This document shows positions 32,743 to 35,291 of a stretch of 35,291 bases of DNA, one piece after another. This DNA is from Prochlorococcaceae cyanobacterium jk18x22bins.40. Lineage in GTDB: Bacteria > Cyanobacteriota > Cyanobacteriia > PCC-6307 > Cyanobiaceae. The notes beneath the pieces are model-generated. The model did no database searches. It saw only the letters and a program-made list of their open reading frames with translations, and was not told the DNA's origin. Each line of letters starts with the position of its first letter. Within the stretch, counting starts at the first letter, position 1. The position numbers were made by a program, and so were the translations under genes. Location: the NCBI GenBank assembly GCA_022826155.1, contig JAJDVL010000045.1, forward strand, positions 1 through 35,291. The letters are read 5' to 3'.

Positions 32743-34479
32743 TCAGTAATGATTGCCCACCTTGCGGTGATGGACTGCGGTTTGCCCGTCCTGATCCGCC
32801 ACCCGACCGCTTTCCACCTCTGCATAGATGATCCAGTGGTCACCCGCCTCCAGCCGCTGGCGCACGCAACACCCCAGGAAGGCCAGAGCATCGGCCAGCA
32901 CCGGCCCACCCGGCGCGGCCTTGGGCAGGGTGTTCACCCCTGCAAAGCGGTCCGCACCGGGAGGGAAGCGCTTGAGGAAGTGGCGCAGCAACGGCTGATG
33001 GTTGTCCTGGGAGAGGATATTGAGCACAAACCGGTCCCCCACCTGGAGCAAGGCCTCAATGGCGCGATCACGGGCCACCGCAATGGTGATGCCCGGTGGC
33101 GTAAAGCTGGCCTGGGCCACCCAACTGGCCACCATGGCGCTACTGCGCCCCTCTTGGGCAGCGGTCACCACGTAGAGCCCTCCGCTGATGCGGCCCAGGG
33201 CTTTGTCCAGGGAGGCATCCAGGGATTTCATGGCCTGGATGGTCCGATCCCGCATCAGCAACTGACCCAGATCGGTACCGGCTTCTTCACAGCGCTGGTA
33301 GGTGACTTCCGTCGGCGTCTCGCGAATCCGCAGGGGCGCGAAGGCGGGCCGTGTGCCCAACTGCCGCAACTGGGCCACCATGGTGTCGATGGGTTCATCG
33401 TCACCGCCGTAGGCGTCGTAGACGGCCACCAACTGCTTGCTGTGGAGCGCTGCCAGCATGGTGCCGATGCTCTGCTGCAAGTCCCCGTCGGCAGCGGTTG
33501 GGGGCGTGGGCAGCACCACCGCCTGAGCCTCCCCGATCAGGGCGGTGAGTTCATGGGGATCAGTGCCCCGCAGATCCACGAGCTGCACCTGGGCAGAGGT
33601 CTTGCTGATGCCGTGGGCAACGGCCCGGCTGAGGGGATCACAGAAGCCGTACTGGCTGATCCCGCAAACAGCTACGTAGGCATGGCCACGGCTGCGCTGC
33701 TGGCTCCAACTGCGGTAATCTTCAACCCAACGGGTCAGGTGGTGCTCCAGCAGGGGACCATGGCCTGTGGCAATCGTCTTGACGGAAGGCAAGGCGCCCA
33801 TGCGTTTGATGGCCTGCAGTACGGAGCGGGCATTGGGTCCCATCAAGCAGTCGTAGTAGAAGCGGAAGTCCGGGGCAATCGCTTCGGGATCATGATCCAG
33901 GCCGTCGTCACTACAGAAGTGGAGACCAAAGGCGTCACAGGTGTACAGCACCCCGGTGCCGTGGTCATAGGTAAAGATGGTGTCGGGCCAGTGCAGGTTG
34001 GGGGCCGAGAGAAACTCCAGTTGGTGGTTGATGCCGCTGTCCAGATTGATCCCCAGCTCCAACCGGTTCCCGCTCTTGACGGCTCGGCTGCGGAAGGGAC
34101 GATGCAACAGGTCCTTGAGAAATTGTATGGCTACCCTGGAGGCCACAATCTCCAGGTCCGGGTTCAACTCCAGCAGGTCCCCGATGAGCCCGCTATGGTC
34201 CGGTTCGGTATGGGAGACCACCAGCACGTCAATTTGTGGAGGCTCCACCAGCTTTTGCAGGGCCGGGATCCAACTGTCACGGAACTTGGCATGGCTGGTA
34301 TCCACCAGTGCAGTGCGCTCCCCATGGATAAGAAAGCTGTTGTAGGTGGTGCCGTTGCGCAGGCCGAACTCGATATCAAAGCGATCACGGTTCCAATCCA
34401 GGGAGCGGATGGCCAGGGAGTCTGCGGCCATGGGGAACTGTTGCAGACTGAGGCGTCCTGGAGAAGAGGATGGACCCAT
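32743..34479 (-). CDS. flv3: Flavodiiron protein Flv3 (FlvB type)
   Basis: 578 aa. It has the canonical di-iron motif HTEPDH (H90, E92, D94, H95), later ligands in CDAFGLHFC and ATGHGP, the flavodoxin segment CGISQYGFCDPLSRAVAHGI and the flavin reductase domain MVASWVAQASFTPPGITIAV. It is the catalytic FlvB partner of flv1 in Mehler-like photoreduction of O2 to water, which protects photosystem I under fluctuating light. Starts at 34479 or at the internal ATG 34431 (MAADSLAIRSLDWNRDRF) are both possible. The strong match between the ends of flv3 and flv1 (QTAVHHRKVGNHY and RTAVHQRRSGAYY) reflects their common origin. Confidence 0.95.
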   Translation of the reverse strand: MGPSSSPGRLSLQQFPMAADSLAIRSLDWNRDRFDIEFGLRNGTTYNSFLIHGERTALVDTSHAKFRDSWIPALQKLVEPPQIDVLVVSHTEPDHSGLIGDLLELNPDLEIVASRVAIQFLKDLLHRPFRSRAVKSGNRLELGINLDSGINHQLEFLSAPNLHWPDTIFTYDHGTGVLYTCDAFGLHFCSDDGLDHDPEAIAPDFRFYYDCLMGPNARSVLQAIKRMGALPSVKTIATGHGPLLEHHLTRWVEDYRSWSQQRSRGHAYVAVCGISQYGFCDPLSRAVAHGISKTSAQVQLVDLRGTDPHELTALIGEAQAVVLPTPPTAADGDLQQSIGTMLAALHSKQLVAVYDAYGGDDEPIDTMVAQLRQLGTRPAFAPLRIRETPTEVTYQRCEEAGTDLGQLLMRDRTIQAMKSLDASLDKALGRISGGLYVVTAAQEGRSSAMVASWVAQASFTPPGITIAVARDRAIEALLQVGDRFVLNILSQDNHQPLLRHFLKRFPPGADRFAGVNTLPKAAPGGPVLADALAFLGCCVRQRLEAGDHWIIYAEVESGRVADQDGQTAVHHRKVGNHY

Positions 34480-34692
34480 GGGATTGCCAAGGAAGTGATA
34501 CAGGTTAGAAAATTTCCGACGCCCTCTGCAAAATCCATGACGGTCTCTTCCTCGGCCAGGGCAGCACCAGAGGTGAGCCAGCGCTCCTTGTGGTGCAGAC
34601 CGGACAGCCTGGTGCCCGTGTCAGGACATTGAAGGTCTTCTCCCACAGCTTTTGCAGCGGGCTGGCGGCGAGATTAAACGGAGTCTTCCTTG

Positions 34693-34698
34693 ATTATA
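34693..34698 (-). promoter_or_regulatory. Possible -10 box for flv3
   Basis: On the minus strand 34698-34693 reads TATAAT, a perfect sigma70 -10 hexamer. The upstream -35 region is poor. If used, the flv3 leader would be ~200-250 nt. The surrounding AT-rich stretch also holds a direct repeat CAATTTGA at 34713-34720 and 34739-34746, 26 bp apart. In 34480-35011 I see no convincing gene. Confidence 0.3.
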
Positions 34699-34770
34699 TG
34701 GGGGAGATTGTGCAATTTGAGGAGTAGATTGAGAAGATCAATTTGAATAAATCAGACCCACAACGCTAAG

Positions 34771-34790
34771 GCATCTCTGAATAAGTCGAA
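34771..34790 (+). repeat. Solo IS5-like terminal repeat
   Basis: GCATCTCTGAATAAGTC carries the 11-bp core CTCTGAATAAG (34775-34785) identical to the inverted core at 733-743 next to the transposase relic. No transposase reading frame follows within the next 220 bp, so it appears to be an orphan end left after deletion. Confidence 0.4.
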
Positions 34791-35011
34791 GTCGTCCACT
34801 TGTCCATCTGTCCTTACCGCGCCGTGGCTTCCATCATCGGCTCCATCACCGTATTTGCCGCTGGCACTCCACACCGAGCCATTCAATTTCCCGCAACCCC
34901 GTGGTGCTGGTGACGTTGATCTCGCTCAGCTATGGACCAATCCACAGCACAGACTGGTGGCCGCAGCCAGCGCTATGGAGAGGGGCGCTAGTGAGTGACG
35001 AGGGAATATCC

Positions 35012-35290
35012 TCAGAGCAAGGTAGAGAAGCGCAGCTTGAGGGAGTAATCCGTTGGAGTCGAGGGAGAGGCGTGTTCCTGTCGTTCCGCTTCGACGGAGA
35101 ATTTCCAGGGATCAGCCTCCAGTTGTTCCGTGTAGGGCGCCAAGGACCACAGCAGGCCGTAATTCCTGCTGGTGGGGGTGAAGGCCATTGCCACGGCAGG
35201 GGTCAGGGTGAGACGGTCGTTATGGACCGGGAAGCCGTAGGACAGTTCTGCTGCAAACTGCTGCCTGCTACTGACGTTGCCGTCCATCTG
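35012..35290 (-). CDS. C-terminal beta-barrel end of an outer-membrane/surface protein (partial)
   Basis: The frame is open through the window edge, so the N-terminus is missing; the visible 92 codons end at 35012. The sequence alternates hydrophobic and polar residues as in transmembrane strands: FAAELSYGFPVHNDRLTLTP, AVAMAFTPTSRNYGLLWSLA, PWKFSVEAERQEHAS and the terminal strand YSLKLRFSTLL. The YGFP...LTLTP and YSL motifs resemble autotransporter-like barrels of cyanobacterial surface proteins. The last residue is Leu rather than the common Phe/Trp. Substrate or passenger unknown. Confidence 0.6.
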   Translation of the reverse strand, partial: QMDGNVSSRQQFAAELSYGFPVHNDRLTLTPAVAMAFTPTSRNYGLLWSLAPYTEQLEADPWKFSVEAERQEHASPSTPTDYSLKLRFSTLL

Positions 35291-35291
35291 C

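Noticed and set aside
32563..34632. 689-aa plus-strand ORF
   Set aside because: Antisense shadow of flv3.
34164..34646. 160-aa minus-strand ORF upstream of flv3
   Set aside because: Most of it overlaps flv3 in another frame, and the unique N-terminal part shows no recognisable domain.

Overview
The window looks like chromosomal DNA of a marine-type cyanobacterium of the Synechococcus/Prochlorococcus lineage. The support is the cyanobacterial NDH-1 genes (ndhI, ndhA, ndhB, ndhS), a flv3-flv1 flavodiiron pair, cytM, a DUF3370 protein, a DUF2232 protein and a zinc-finger-less topoisomerase I. Decayed insertion sequences, a barrel-type surface-protein end and GC-rich coding suggest a host-associated relative such as a sponge-symbiont Synechococcus, but that is inference. 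No tRNA, rRNA or CRISPR array was seen.

Layout. 1-750: decayed IS5-type transposase. 835-3809 (-): gltA-ndhA-ndhI, the TCA-cycle entry enzyme with two NDH-1 subunits. 3936-6720: hrcA (+), then gcvH and a PLP enzyme of the methionine gamma-lyase/aluminium-resistance family (-). 6756-9515: two paralogous acyl-lipid/acyl-CoA desaturases (+) with a HTH-like hypothetical gene wedged between them on the other strand. 9487-11388: rplI-dnaB (+).

11.4-18.1 kb is an accessory island inserted after dnaB. It holds a terminase-small-subunit fossil, an IS200/IS605 tnpB element broken by a stop and a frameshift, an AAA-type ATPase with a C-terminal winged helix and a cluster of palindromic boxes in front of it, fragments of a second P-loop ATPase, an AT-rich UvrD-like helicase, a divergent 79-aa ORF, and a strong stem-loop at the island's right edge. 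This is the most likely place for an undescribed system.

18081-24585 (-) is a dense run read ndhB, ABC ATPase, ndhS, cytM, trmJ-like methyltransferase, class A beta-lactamase-like serine hydrolase, DUF3370 protein. It links NDH-1 and electron transport with envelope functions. 24716-30897 (+) is topA, lipoprotein, DUF2232, recQ, psiE-like, with all four junctions overlapping by exactly 4 nt. 30930-34479 (-) is flv3-flv1, the FlvB/FlvA pair that reduces O2 to water downstream of photosystem I. 34480-35011 has no convincing gene but carries a solo IS5-like end. The window closes inside the C-terminal barrel of an outer-membrane protein.
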